NCBI RefSeq assembly: GCF_943734655.1
Contig: NC_071354.1
Span: 155,083,142-155,147,141, forward strand
DNA from: Sabethes cyaneus
Taxonomy: Eukaryota > Arthropoda > Insecta > Diptera > Culicidae
Length of the DNA stretch: 64,000 nt
Reading direction: 5' to 3'
This document shows positions 22,549 to 33,834 of the stretch, piece after piece. How positions within the stretch are numbered: position 1 is the first letter of the stretch; each line of letters starts with the position of its first letter. The notes beneath the pieces are model-generated. The model did no database searches, was not told the origin of the DNA, and saw only the letters and a program-made list of their open reading frames with translations. The position numbers and the translations under genes were made by a program.

Positions 22549-25500
22549 CGCGCTCCGCCATCTCGTTCAAGACGGATCATTATTGAGAACTTTTTTAACC
22601 GGGCTATCGTCCGACATCCTCACGACGTGCCCAGCCCATCGCAGGTGACCGATTTTTGCGATGTGAGCGATGGGTGGTTCCCTTAGCAGCTGATGCAATT
22701 CATGGTTCGTTCACCTCCTCCACGTTCCGTCTTCCATCTGCGCTCCGCCGTAGATGGTGCGCAACACCTTCCGTTCGAAAACACTAAGAGCGTTGGTCCT
22801 CCACGAGCAAAGTCGATGCTTCATGACCGTAAAACTACCAGACCAATCAGCGTCTTGTAGATTGTTAACTTCGTGCGGCGGCGAATTTTGTTCGATCGCA
22901 GCGTCCTACGGAGTCCAAAGTAGGCACGATTTCCTGCCATAATGCGTCTTTGAATTTCTCTGCGGCTCAGATACACGAACTCTTCTACCACTTCGATTTG
23001 ATCACCGTCTAAATGAATCCGGGGATAGAGGTCAGCATTCACTTCTCTAGAACCTCTTCCTTTCATGTATTTTGTTTTCGATACATCAATGACAAGTCTA
23101 ATCCGTTTGGCTTCAGCTTTCAGTCCGATGTACGTTTCTGCCATCCTCTCAATGGTACGTGTAATGATGTCAACGTCGTCAGCGAAACCAAGAAGCTAGA
23201 CGGACTTCGTGAATATCGTGCCACTCGTGTCTATCCCCGCTCTTCTTATCACACCCTCCAAAGCGATGTTGAACAGCAAACATGGAAAGCCCATCACCTT
23301 GCCGTAACACTCTTCGAGATTCAAAGGGACTCGAAACTGCTCCTGATACTCGAACAACACACATTACTTGATCCATCGTCGCCTTGACCAATCGCGTTAG
23401 TTTATCCGGAAATCCGTAGTGGTGCATAACCTGCCATAGCTGATCTCGATTGATCATGTCATACGCCGATTTGAAGTTGATGAATAAATGATGCGTGGGA
23501 AAGTTGTATTCGTGACATTTCTGCAACACTTGCCGAAGCGCGAATATCTTATCCGTGGTGGCACGGGCATCCATGAATCCCGCTTGATATTGCCCCACGA
23601 ACTCCTTTGCAAATGGTTATAATCGATGACATAAAAGCCTTCCGTCCACTCCTCCGGGAGTAGCTCCATCTCCCAAATCTTGGCAATGGCCCAGTGCAGC
23701 GCTCTGATCTCTTCTGCTACCTCCTGAAGGTCGAGGGCTGGTATTCTGTCGTCTTCTGCACGTGCTCCAAGATCTATTGCAATATCGTCACCTTCATGTT
23801 CAGCTACATCGCTGTTAAGGTGCTCGTCATAATACTGCTTCCACCTCTCGATCATCTCACGTACGTTCGTGAGAAGATTACCATCTGAGTCCCGACACAT
23901 ATCGGCTTGCGGCACATAGCCTTTACGCGAACGGTTTAACTTCTCGTAGAACTTCCGTTTATCGTTAGCACGGTACAGTTCTTCCATCGCCTCGCGATCT
24001 CGTTCTTCCTGTTGGTGCTTTTTCCTCTGGAAGACCGAGTTTTGCCTGTTCCGTGCTTGTTTATATCGCTCTACATTCGCCCTCGTACGGTGTTGCAGCT
24101 TTCTCGCACGTGCTGCATTCTTCTTCTGCACTTCTTCTCCTCTGTTGGGTACTCCAGATCTCCCCTTTTTGAGATACTGCAGTCAGCGTACTTTTTGTGC
24201 TCCACAACTGAAGAGCCAGTGTTCCGAGGTTAAATATCATCTTGTACGAAACCGTGATTCCGAAGATGATATTTGTTCGGACAATGTCCTGTCTCAAGAC
24301 CGGTAAGCATGCTGAGATCTCTCTTGTTGAGACTCAGCCACTTTTGAGTAACCCAGGGGTGGATACTCGACGTTATATATTTTTAGATTGTTTGAGCGAT
24401 TGTACAGCCATCCTATTGGCCATAACTGTTTGGCTCTCCTTTTGTTTCAGCCCACCCTCCAGCACACAGTCAGAGATCAGGCATAGTGAATCTCTACCCG
24501 TGAGTGGTGAATTGGAGCCACATCTTCGTTTGTCGACTCACAATGAGTCGGCGTGTTGAAGATAGACGCGGATCAGGACTGAACCTCAGCTAGCGCATCG
24601 TTCATGTCCTGTTCCTCCCCTACTCTCCTCTCCACCTCATTCGTTTCTTTGTTTTTTTTTCGGCAGAGAGAGCTTGCACGGTAAGAAATCGTCCACTGCA
24701 TCAGTGACCGGCTTGATGCAGCAAGGGCAAATTGCTGTGGAGGGCGCCCTGGTACTCTACAGGCTCCGTTGCGGCGAGAGAACCCCCTCCACCATTTATC
24801 CCTCGGCACGGGTCGCGTCACACCTTGGATTAGGGGTCTATCCATTCAAGTTTTTACATAATAGCCATGGATAACAGCTATTACAACCATCTCCTTTAGG
24901 GGCTTTGGACCCTCTGCTTTGGTTCCTGGGAGTCGAGAGAACCGTCCTGCAGGCGGAGAGTTTACACTTCAGACTTCGCATGAGTGCCCCCTTCTCTGTC
25001 CGCATACGAAAGCATCTGTCCGCATAGGAGTTACTAAATAAGAGGCTGTGGAACCTCATGGAGGTTCTGGAGCGCATTATTTAACCATTTACCATCCTTC
25101 TTCTTCTGCACTAAATTGCGAATAGGAGCAATTAATGTAGTGTTAGTTCTTCTGAACTAATTGCTCTCATTCGCCGTCGAACCAATCGTTTTTTCGGTTC
25201 GGATTCATTGTACCTAGTGCCACTAGAGCACTACTACCGATGGCGGTCTTAATGCCTTTCCAACCATCTTCAAGAGTTGCTGCGCAAGTTGCTCTTCCGT
25301 TGGTAGCGCTGCTTCTAGCTGCCGCGCGTATTCCTGGGCAACTCTGGTGTCTCGTAGCTCCTAGATGTTGGGTCGCGGCGTACGACTTCGACGCGTGTTA
25401 TACACCGTCGAGAGTTTTTAGCGCATTGAATTTGCCGTTGGTTAGAATATGGTCAATTTGGTTCTCTATTCGTTGGTCTGGTGATCTCCAGGTGGCCTTA

Positions 25501-25650
25501 TGGATATCTTTGCGGGGGAAGAAGGTACTTCGGACTACCATACCGCGGGAAGCTGCAAAATTTACGCATCGTTGGCCGTTGTCGTTCGTTGCGGCATGCA
25601 GGCTGTTCGGTCCGATTACCGGTCTGTATATAGATTCCCGTCCTACCTAC
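22549..25650 (-). mobile_element. RTE-clade LINE (subfamily A), decayed and interrupted
   Basis: Bases 22549-24132 parallel the copy at 10701-12580 with frameshifts and a deletion around 23630, where the segment between the EFVGQYQ region and the WTEG region is shortened. The element resumes at 25113-25650 with the region after the endonuclease (NRKNDWFDGE, then a QIDHI endonuclease motif near 25460). Between them lies the internally deleted LINE at 24133-25097. Reading across the gap restores the order WFDGE..VQKKNAARARKLQ seen in other RTE copies, which fixes this as one element split by a later insertion. Confidence 0.8.
24133..25097 (-). mobile_element. Internally deleted LINE derivative, copy 2
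   Basis: Same unit as 15545-16758, with the same two ends (TCTGTTGGGTACTC on the plus-strand left side and AACCATTTACCATCC on the right). It lacks about 180 bases near the 3' end that copy 1 has. A 15-base direct repeat TTCTTCTTCTGCACT (24118-24132 and 25098-25112) flanks it and interrupts an RTE reading frame. Its 3' part reads KRDLSMLTGLETGHCPNKYH, then a VQDDI segment, on the minus strand. This is clearly related to the KDLSIYTSLITGHCPSRYH region of the LINE protein at 43454-44428. No endonuclease or reverse transcriptase remains. Confidence 0.7.
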
Positions 25651-25654
25651 GCGT

Positions 25655-26135
25655 TCAACTGACAAGAATACGTCTGCGCATTTCTCTGCTGCATTTGTTA
25701 TCCGACGTTATCAACGACCCGGGGTATACAAATTCGTGTAGCACCTCGAACTCGTCCCCGTCGACTACCACACTATTGCCTATGCGAGCTCGATCGTGCT
25801 CGGTTTCTCCTGCTAACAGGTGCTTGGTTTCAAACGTATTCACCACTAATACAACCTTCATTGCCTCACGTTTCAGTTTGGTGTATTGCTCGGGAGACAG
25901 GAGACAGGCAATAACATCACAGGGGACTTCAGCGTGTTTCAAATTCATGAATAGGTGGTGCGTAAGGATCTGTGATCCAGGATCTGTTGCAGCATAAACC
26001 TTTGGTCCCTTGTCGATCGCCCGTCCGCAAAACCTATTTGACAACTACTGAATCTACTTGCTAGCGGCGATAGACGGTGAAAGATTATCTGAGAAAGTAC
26101 TCTATAGGCGTTCATCCGACTAGGTCCCTGTGTCT
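25655..26135 (-). mobile_element. RTE reverse-transcriptase fragment (subfamily B-like)
   Basis: Minus-strand reading near 26044-25655 gives HHLFMNLKHAE, then YTKLKREAMK, GDEFEVLHEFVYPGSL and SREMRRRI. These match, in order, blocks of the protein at 46197-48425. The catalytic FADD block is deleted and motif A is damaged (FMNLKHAE in place of FIDFKAAY). It directly abuts the subfamily A element at 25650. Confidence 0.75.
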
Positions 26136-26336
26136 TTTGACGTTATGTTTTGGGAAGTTGTCGTATTCATTCTTAAGCTGCGCGTAAAAAGCGTCCTTAA
26201 CGTCCTCGTCACTTCCTAGGTGTGGATTATGCCCGTTGATGTTGCTATATTTGAAGAAACTGCCCTCTATCAGCAATAGACATATTCTCCGTTGGCAGTC
26301 TCATCAGCGGGATAAGGACCTTAGGTTAACAGCCTA

Positions 26337-28080
26337 TTGTACCAGAACATACAAAAAGTTACCGAAAATGAAAGAAGAAATCTCTCCGGATTGTTGGCAA
26401 CGACCTTTAGCATGAAAACACGGACACGAATCGGAACATGGAATATACTGACCCTTGCCCAGCAGGGCAAGCTGGCTCAACTTGCAAGGGAAGCTAGCCG
26501 CCTGAAGCTTGAAATCCTGGGGCTGAGCGAGGTCCGCTGGCCGGGTACTGGCGAACACAGGACATCATCCGGGCAAGTCTTGCTCTACTCTGGCATACGA
26601 GGTGAAAATGCTACTCGAAAAAGAGGAGTTGGATTCCTACTGAGCCCAGGGGCACATGCGGCCCTGATGAAGTGGAAACCAATAACTGAGCGAATAATCG
26701 TTGCCAGATTCAGAACACGGGCTAGGAACCTTACGGCAATCCAGTGCTATGCGCCAACAGATGCTGCCGACCTGCAGGAGGAAGAGAGTTTTTACAGCCA
26801 GCTGAACAGCGTGGTTGATAAAATTCCGAAGGGGGACATCCAAATTCACATGGGCAACTTCAACGCGAAGATTGACTCAAACAACGCGGACCTTGAACGC
26901 GTCATGGGACGCCATGGCCTAGGAGAGATGAGCGAAAACGGGGAGCTGTTTACAGAATTCTGTGGTAATAACGACATGGTCATTGGTGGATCGCTCGCCC
27001 CGCATAGACCAGTACATAAAGTCACGTGGGCTTCCCGTGACGGCCGAACAGAAAACCAAATCGACCACATCTGCATCAGCCGGAAATGGAGAAGGAGCCT
27101 TCTTGATGTACGCAACAAACGCAGCGCTGACATTGCATCCGACCATCATCTTGTTATCGCTGAGATACGTCTGCGCGTCGCACGTGTCCAACGATGGGAG
27201 GAGAAAGTTGGGTGCCGCTACGACGTCCGCCGATTGGAGAATCCTGAGGTGAAAAGGGCCTTTGTTGAACAACTTGAATCTCGAGCCTCGGAGTTGCCAC
27301 CTGGTGGAACCGTCGAAGAGCAATGGACCGGCATCAAGAACGCCTTCATCACGACCAGTGATGAAACCCTCGGCAAAGCGCGCAGTGGGCGGAGGGAGTG
27401 GATTTCGGATGAAACTTGGAGGAAGATCGACGAGCGGAGAGAGGCGAAAGCCGGCATTGAGCGAGCGCGGACCAGATCGGCTAAGACAGCTGCCCGTCAA
27501 CGATACGCCGAACTGGAGAGGGCTGTTAAACGTGCTTGTAGGCGGGACAAGAGAGCTTGGACTAACTCCCTAGCCGAATAAGGAGAAACCGCCGCCGCCA
27601 ACGGTGATATCCGTTTGTTGTACGATATTTCTCGCCGCCTTAGTGGTGCCAGAATGAATACAAAGATGCCGCTAAAGGACAGAGCTGGTCAGCTATTGAC
27701 TGACCGTACAGAACAGCTTAAGCGATGGACTGAACATTTTGAACAACTCTTCGGAGTTTCAAATGTCAGAGACCAACAAAACCAGCAGCGTACGGCGCCT
27801 ACAGTTCGTCGAATAAATCGCGTGAACTCGGAGGCGCCATCGCTGGATGAAATTGTAGCAGCCATCAAGAGTATGAAATCCAATAGAGCGCAGGGATAGA
27901 TCGTATTTCAGCCGAAATGCTCAAAGCTGACCCATCTTTGTCAGCCCAGATGATGCATCAGCTTTTCAGCAATATTTGGAAAACCGCAACTTTTCCAGTG
28001 GACTGGATGCAGGGCATATTGGTCAAAGTCCCTAAGAAAGGAGACCTAACGGAATGCGGTAACTGGCGCACGCTATGTCC
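26337..28080 (+). pseudogene. LINE endonuclease and partial reverse transcriptase
   Basis: The plus-strand frame 26337-27581 encodes 414 residues. Its natural start is probably the Met before KTRTRIGTWNILTL. It is an AP-type endonuclease that nicks target DNA for retrotransposition: WN at about 36, SEVRW (Glu about 65), CYAP near 137-140, QIDH at 241-244 and SDHHLV at 268-273. The GDFN motif reads GNFN (Asn at about 174 replaces the catalytic Asp), so the enzyme is probably dead. A TAA after NSLAE (27579-27581) breaks the frame, which resumes with DIRLLYDISRRLSG. A frameshift follows near 27897, and the remaining part (AEMLKADPSLSAQ, then WMQGILVKVPKKGDLTE) is the start of a reverse transcriptase. 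The copy stops before the palm motifs. It is RTE/CR1-like, of a different family from the other copies here. Confidence 0.8.
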
Positions 28081-28394
28081 GAAGGTAGTTATTAGTTAAC
28101 TCAAATGCACCTCAGATTTTTCGTCACAAGATGTTAGTATTAATCAAAACAATTAATTTAGAGCAGGTCTTAAAATATTCTATCTTGGGTTTTTTGAAAA
28201 ATTCAATTTTCAAGGTTATTTTGGGGTCATTCCCTCTCAAGTGATCATATCCGTTGTAGTTGACCACATCCGATTTCAACCAAATTTGGTATAATTGCTC
28301 ATTCCGACTCCTGGTAAAAGCCATGGCGGGTAACCGCCAGCAGTGGAGATCTCTGATTTCAGCCCTTTGTTCTGCCGGGCCGGCGGACATGGAC
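28081..28394. other. Spacer between LINE fragments
   Basis: No coding or repeat signature recognised between the truncated LINE and the next RTE fragment. Confidence 0.35.
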
Positions 28395-28960
28395 ACATAA
28401 GTAAGTAAGTAGTAGGCTCGACTGCCGCTGATAATAAACTTTGTAATCTTACGGCTAGTATTGGTATCCTCTATTACCAATAAGCCAAGATATACGAAAT
28501 CGTCGACTAACTCAAACTCATCCCCGTCGATTACTATGGTACTGCCTAAGCGGATCCTGTTTCACTCAGTCCCGCGAGCCAGCGTACATTTCGTTTTAGA
28601 CGTATTTATCCTCCACTCAATCTACTCTGTTTCACGTTTTAGTCTTTAACCTTTAACCTTTTTCTCTGCACATTTCGGCCCGCGGTACAAAGCCCTGATT
28701 CGCTGAGTCTCTGATAGACCTTCCATGTGTCGTGAAAGCGGTACAGCTGCTCTAGTTTTGCGCACTCCTTCTCCTCCTGGTGGCATCTTTTTCCTGGAAG
28801 AGTCGGGTTTGTTGTCTCCGTTTCTGTTCGTATCGCTCCACATTCTGATGGGACTTTTGTACCCGCGCTGCGTTCTTCTCATGGCCCAAAATATCCTCCG
28901 CTACGCTGTTAATGGTTGTTTGCACGGCATTCCAATAGTCCTCATACGATCAAACATTCA
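28395..28960 (-). mobile_element. RTE fragment (subfamily B) with internal deletion
   Basis: Bases 28395-28650 match the subfamily B reverse-transcriptase C-terminal region (compare 46700-46930). Bases 28660-28960 match its N-terminal linker (compare 47870-48210). Everything between is deleted. There is a GTAAGTAAGTAGTAGG repeat at the left edge, and stops throughout. Confidence 0.75.
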
Positions 28961-29957
28961 GCATCTGATTTTAAGAGAGGCTATTTCGTGTATTGAAATA
29001 CAAACTATCACATCAAACTTATGTAGAATAGAGTGAAATTGATGCGCGAAACGGGTGGCGGAGTGGTTAACTGAAGCAAAGCCATTTTCTTGCCCGAATT
29101 TCAAAAGCATATTCCACACATCGGCAAAGGCGCAGGTGCAGGCGTATCCATCTCAGTAAAATCTAAACTAACTATACTAAAAAATTTATCTATTTCTAAT
29201 GCTAGTCCTGATTGCAAAAGTAAGTGAATCCTCCAAATCGAATAGACCGAACCGGAACCGAAAAGTCATGTGATTGGATTAGATTAGTAGATTCTTTATT
29301 GCAGACACTTTCAGCCTGCGGCTGGTTCGCCTCTTCACCCATGTTGTTGGTATTGTAATATTAGCTAATGGTTTGCTAACAGGGACATAAAAATTCCAGT
29401 GATTCTAGCCCCCGCCTGAAATATGAGAAACTTGGTATCAATATTGTCTGCATAGCTGTGACTTTGCTAAAAATAAACCCCCTTGAACCGGATTATATGC
29501 ACTGAAAAAAAAGGAAATTTTCGGTCAAATAAAATAAAACATCATCAGGTTGTTTAAAACTCGTTCTACATAATTTATGCGATTTAAGATTTATTGCTGC
29601 AGTCATGGCACGCGGTGGCTGTTGCTACAGCAGTGCGTGAAGTAGTGCATTCACCCTTCAGTGAATGCGTGCAGTTCATGCCAGCAGACGACGGTGACGA
29701 CGACGAATGGATACATCTCATTATAATGCTAGTTTCATATCCACTAATGGCAAAGATAAATAAAGACTTTGGTTGGAATAATTGAGACTATCGTGGCATC
29801 CTAATTAGTGAACCATGCGTTTCGGTTTCTAAACGCCCTCGAGTTAGTTCATTGATTAAAAAAGTGTAAATTCTTAGCATATTGTTTGAGCATTTAGTAT
29901 CCCTGGACGATGCTGGTGAGTTGGTGTACTAATGACGAAATGTGCTCCCCACGATGG
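28961..29957. other. Intergenic DNA with LINE-tail-like and tRNA-box-like motifs
   Basis: Near 29052 TGGCGGAGTGGTTAA resembles a tRNA A box, but no B box follows. Around 29275-29345 the minus strand reads like a LINE or SINE 3' hairpin tail (AGGCGAACCAGCCGCAGGCT, then AATAAAGAATC). Neither is enough for a firm call. The right end is the 3' flank of the gene at 29958-30729. Confidence 0.3.
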
Positions 29958-30729
29958 TTAATTGTCACATGGTTGATTCGACGGTACTGACGGTTGTGCA
30001 CTGTAGTAGCTAGTTGCGACTTGACTAGAGTAACTGACCGGAGCCGGAGCCGGAGCTTGAACAGTTTGTACTGGAGTCAGGATACCAACCAACTGGAGAT
30101 TTCCACTGTAGCTGGCTGGTACTTGCGGTGCATCAGCGTAGGAAACTGGTGCTGGAGCTGGCGCTGAATACGTCACTGGTGGTGGTGGAGGTGGTGCAGA
30201 GTATGCCACTGGTGGTGGTGGAGGAGGCGCTGAGTACGTAACTGGCGGTGGTGGAGGAGGTGCTGAATATGCCACTGGCGGTGGTGCGGCTACATAGTTT
30301 GTACTGTAACTGGCATAAGTAGGCTGCGGAGCAGGAGCAGAAACGTAACTTGGGGCATAATTATAAGTTGGTGGAGGGGGTGGTGGTGGAGGAGGGTAAT
30401 CAGCCGATTGGGAACCTCCTCCAAGCAGTCCACTAAATTTACTGCTCAGTCCTCCGAAACCACCAAATCCACCGCCAAGTCCACCTAGTCCGGAAGAACC
30501 AGAATTTTGGGAAGCCAGCAAAACTCCGCCGAGACCTAATCCTTTCAGAAGCACTGTAATAAAACACTTGTTATAGTAATCACATTGGACCATTTCACTT
30601 AATATAATTACAAATCTTCTTTGCTATCAATGCCGTTTCTGCCGTTTCCAGATCGCCATCTGCATTTTCGCTCCACACTGCACCGACTGCAAACAGGAAG
30701 ACTAGACAACTCACTTTGAGCAACGCCAT
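29958..30729 (-). CDS. Secreted Pro-rich protein with repeated YSAPPPPPP motif
   Basis: Two exons on the minus strand. Exon 1 (30612-30729) codes a signal peptide (MALLKVSCLVFLFAVGAVWS) and an acidic stretch up to AKKI. A 58-base intron (GTAATT to TTATTACAG) follows, then exon 2 (29958-30553). The total is 237 residues. After the junction come LLLKGLGLGGVLLA, a glycine-rich block (GLGGLGGGFGGFGG), a run of nine prolines, four (V)AYSAPPPPPP/VTYSAPPPPPP repeats, APAPAPVSY blocks and a polar end (PSNQPCDN). Composition and the KK-LLLKG-Gly transition are typical of insect low-complexity cuticle proteins. This is a composition argument only, as no known domain is visible. A TATA box is at 30815-30824. 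A methionine inside the intron would give a shorter frame but would lose the signal peptide, so the spliced model is preferred. Confidence 0.82.
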
Positions 30730-30814
30730 TCTGCACTTAACAGTACTGGATGGATTGCACGACACAAAGTCTACACTTGATATGAATGAATGGTCGAAAA
30801 TCGGTTCATATGTA

Positions 30815-30824
30815 GCTATTTATA
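30815..30824 (-). promoter_or_regulatory. TATA box of the YSAPPPPPP gene
   Basis: TATAAATAGC on the minus strand, about 85 bases before the start codon. Same arrangement as the promoters of the genes at 2875-3225 and 18519-19135. Confidence 0.6.
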
Positions 30825-30829
30825 CGGAG

Positions 30830-31692
30830 GATTCTTTCTGAAGATTTCATATTTCGAGCTTTCTGTTTCCATCTTGCTCTTTTCGGAGAAAAAAGCTCCC
30901 ATCCTTCTATTATTACATGAATTCTAATTGTTTGATCATACACACATACGACAGATCAGCCGATACGCATGACAAACGAGTATCAATCGCGATCTATTGC
31001 TACAAGCCTGGTTCGATTTAGCAAACAGCTTGACGGGCTTAATGCTGCAATGTTGCCGGGTTCTTCATGCTTTGGCAGAAACACTCCTCTCACTAAGCAG
31101 CGCTTGGTCAACGCCCAACGATGTTAGCTAAATCCATCATTTACTGTTTCGGGAGATCTCACATGGATTTTGAAGTGTGCAAACAAACAAAAAAATGAAA
31201 ATTTGCTAAATGTACATATCTCACATCTAGAAGAAGCGAGTTATGTCACTTTGCTAGCCATGTGGCATCGATGGAGCTACGGTTCGATTCGAAAGAAATG
31301 CAATGCTATCGACGAAGTAATTAGCAACGTAGAACCTGAAAGGTTTCTATCAATCATATATTTCATCATTATCTAGGGCAGAAGTCCTATTTTCGTGTTC
31401 ACGAATTCTGATGGAACTGTAGTTTTTCATTGTAAGTTTTCCATACTAATCAGTTTGCTTATATTTTCTGAATATCTAGCTGCATTTTGGTATTCGTAAA
31501 CACTTTTAATATTCTGTTATAATCTCGACAAATGAAGAGGTTTTGGTGAATATTTTAACACATTTCATTTTCTTTTTATGTACGAAGCTTTTTTGGGCAG
31601 GCAGCTGTAACAACCTCACATGTACATAGTTTTTTTATTCTGAGAAGTAATTTAATATTTGTCAAAATTCATTATTAGTATTGTTTGTATTA
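30830..31692. other. Intergenic DNA upstream of the YSAPPPPPP gene
   Basis: Contains the presumed upstream control region near 30830-31000. No further gene or repeat end recognised before the Helitron-like element. Confidence 0.4.
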
Positions 31693-33589
31693 TCTATACC
31701 TATAAAAAAGGATTTCTGTCTGTCTGTCTGTCCCTATGTTCCTCTTAGAATCGAAAACTACTGAACCGATCCGCGTGACATGTAGCGCATGTAGCGGTTG
31801 CATGTTGCATGTAGCGGTTTCTGGGGCTACGGAAGGTTCTCTCGATGGCAAAAGACCCCTCCCCCCACTAAGAGGGGGGGCTCCCATACAAATCTATGCC
31901 TATAAAAATAGATTTCTGTCTGCTCTATGTTCCTTATAGAATCGAAAACTATTGAGCCGATCGGAGTGAAAATTTGCATGTAGGGGTTTTTGATGCCAGG
32001 AAAGGTTCTTATGATGGTTAGAGTTCCCTCCCCCACTAAGATGAGGGGCTCCCATACAAATCAATCCCTATTAAAATGGATTTCTGTCTGTCTGCTCTAA
32101 TGTTCCTTATAGAATCGAAAACTACTGAACCGATCGGCGTGAAAATTTGCATATAGGGGTTTTTGGGGCCAGGGGAGGTTCTTATGATGGTTAGAGACCC
32201 CTCCTCCCACTAAGAGGGGGGCTCCCATACAAATGAAACACAAATTTCTGCATAACTCGAGAATTAATCAAGCAAATGGAACAAAATTTTACATGGTGAT
32301 GTTTTTGGAGACAAGAATTTTTTCTATGGCGAACTGAGACCCCACTTTAGGAGGGGGGGCTCCTGAAATACAAATTTCCTCATAACTCGAAAATAATTAA
32401 CCAAATGGAACCATATTTGGCATGTGGGTGTTTTTCGAGGCATGTATTTTTTCTATGATGAATTGAGACCCCTTACCTTTTTAGGAGGGGGGGCTCCCAT
32501 ACAAATTAAATACAAATTTCCTTATAACTCGAGAACTAATCAAGCAAATGGAACAAAATTTGACATGTGGGTGTTTTTGGAGACTAGAATTTTTTCTATG
32601 GTAAATTGAAACCTCTCCCAACTTTAGGAGGGGGGGCTCCTATATAAATGAAATACAAATTTCCTCATAACTCGAGAACTAATTAATCAAATGGAACCAT
32701 ATTTGGCATGTGGGTGTTTTTGGAGGCAAGATTTTTTTCTATGATGAATTGAGACCCCTTACCTTTTTAGGAGAGGGGCTCCCATACAAATGAAATACAA
32801 ATTTCCTCATAACTCGAAAAGTAATCAAGCAAATGGAACCAAATTTGTCATGTGGGGGGTTTTGGAGGCAGGAATTTTTTTTAATGATGGTTTGAGACCC
32901 CTCACCCCTGTGGTAGGGGGATAAGGACTATCATGCAAATAACACAGAAATTTTTGCGTAACTCAAAAACTAATCGAACTCGAGAAATTTGAAACTCTTT
33001 CATAAAACATTAATCAATAACAAGACCACCAAAACTATCAATAGTACATTAGATAATTCAAGTCGAGACGGCCACAGGCCGCGAGTGTTGCCAGCGACCT
33101 GCCGTCGGAAGCGTCGGCCACTGCGGGGGCAGCCCCCCGAAGAGATCACCTCTATCTAAGTTTATTTATTTTCCTAGATCTACTGATCTCTATTACTTTC
33201 CTTCAGTTGGGTCACCCTTGCGAAATGGTACTTTCTACGAAAAGATTTTCCGTGAAATGGTACATCCCGCGTAACGTTCTTCACGAAATGGTATTCTGCG
33301 AAACTCTATATTCCGCGTTATAGTCAACCGAGAATTGGTGTTCTGCAAAATGGTATTCGGCGAAGTGGTTTGTAATGATGGCGAATATTTAAATGCTATC
33401 CGTTTTATTTTATCAGGCTAAGCAATGGGGGAGCTGTTTTCTACTTTATTGTGAGCAATATTTGCATATTAAAACACCCATGAACCCCCCAGAAACTTGC
33501 AAAACTCGAGACAAAGGTCATCCGAGATTCACGATTTATGTACAACACAGTTTAATTTGTGGCAATACGAAGTTTGTCGGGTCAGCTAG
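31693..33589 (+). mobile_element. Helitron-like element, copy 1 (non-autonomous)
   Basis: Starts with TC (TCTATACCTATAAAAAAGGA) after an A and ends with GTTTGTCGGGTCAGCTAG before a T. This is the TC...CTAG, A/T-target pattern of Helitrons without target duplication. The same two termini bound the elements at 38766-45545 and 45548-50087 on the other strand. A GTCT-type microsatellite lies just inside the 5' end and a GC-rich block (33080-33150) inside the 3' half. There is no Rep/helicase gene. A clear 3' hairpin was not found, so Helitron is the best fit but not certain. Confidence 0.65.
31740..33000 (+). repeat. About 145-bp tandem repeat array inside the Helitron-like element
   Basis: Eight to nine imperfect units. 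Each contains GGAGGGGGGGCTCCCATACA, then AAATACAAATTTCCTCATAA, CTCGAGAACTAATCAAG, CAAATGGAACCAAATTTGGC and GTGGGTGTTTTTGGAG in that order. Related units make up much of the interiors at 39700-40110, 44960-45500, 45840-46150 and 48440-49930 in inverse orientation. Confidence 0.8.
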
Positions 33590-33834
33590 TTATTTATAAA
33601 TTTAGAGTTCCTGTTTCATGTTGCTGCGTAAAATAATTAAACTTTTTCAAGTAAATTCAACTAAAATCTGTAACCGCGTGCCGACACATAGTGTTTAAAT
33701 CATATTTAGATTTATTACATCTTCAACATAGTTGCACAGACAATTTACTAAACTAATGATTGGATCCTACGTCTAAAAACAGTCTTACTTATTTGAAAAT
33801 CATAAGCTTCACCAACTTAATTGAAAACACGGCA

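Noticed and set aside
25240..25997. Two plus-strand frames of 140 and 165 codons
   Set aside because: They are antisense to RTE endonuclease and polymerase fragments and have no motifs.
26919..27500. A 193-codon minus-strand frame
   Set aside because: Antisense shadow of the LINE endonuclease frame, whose motifs are on the plus strand.
29045..29110. Possible tRNA gene (A box-like TGGCGGAGTGGTTAA)
   Set aside because: No B box at tRNA distance and no foldable cloverleaf seen.
31740..33000. CRISPR-like array of spaced repeats
   Set aside because: Units are about 145 bp and contiguous without unique spacers, within a eukaryotic transposon: a tandem repeat, not CRISPR.
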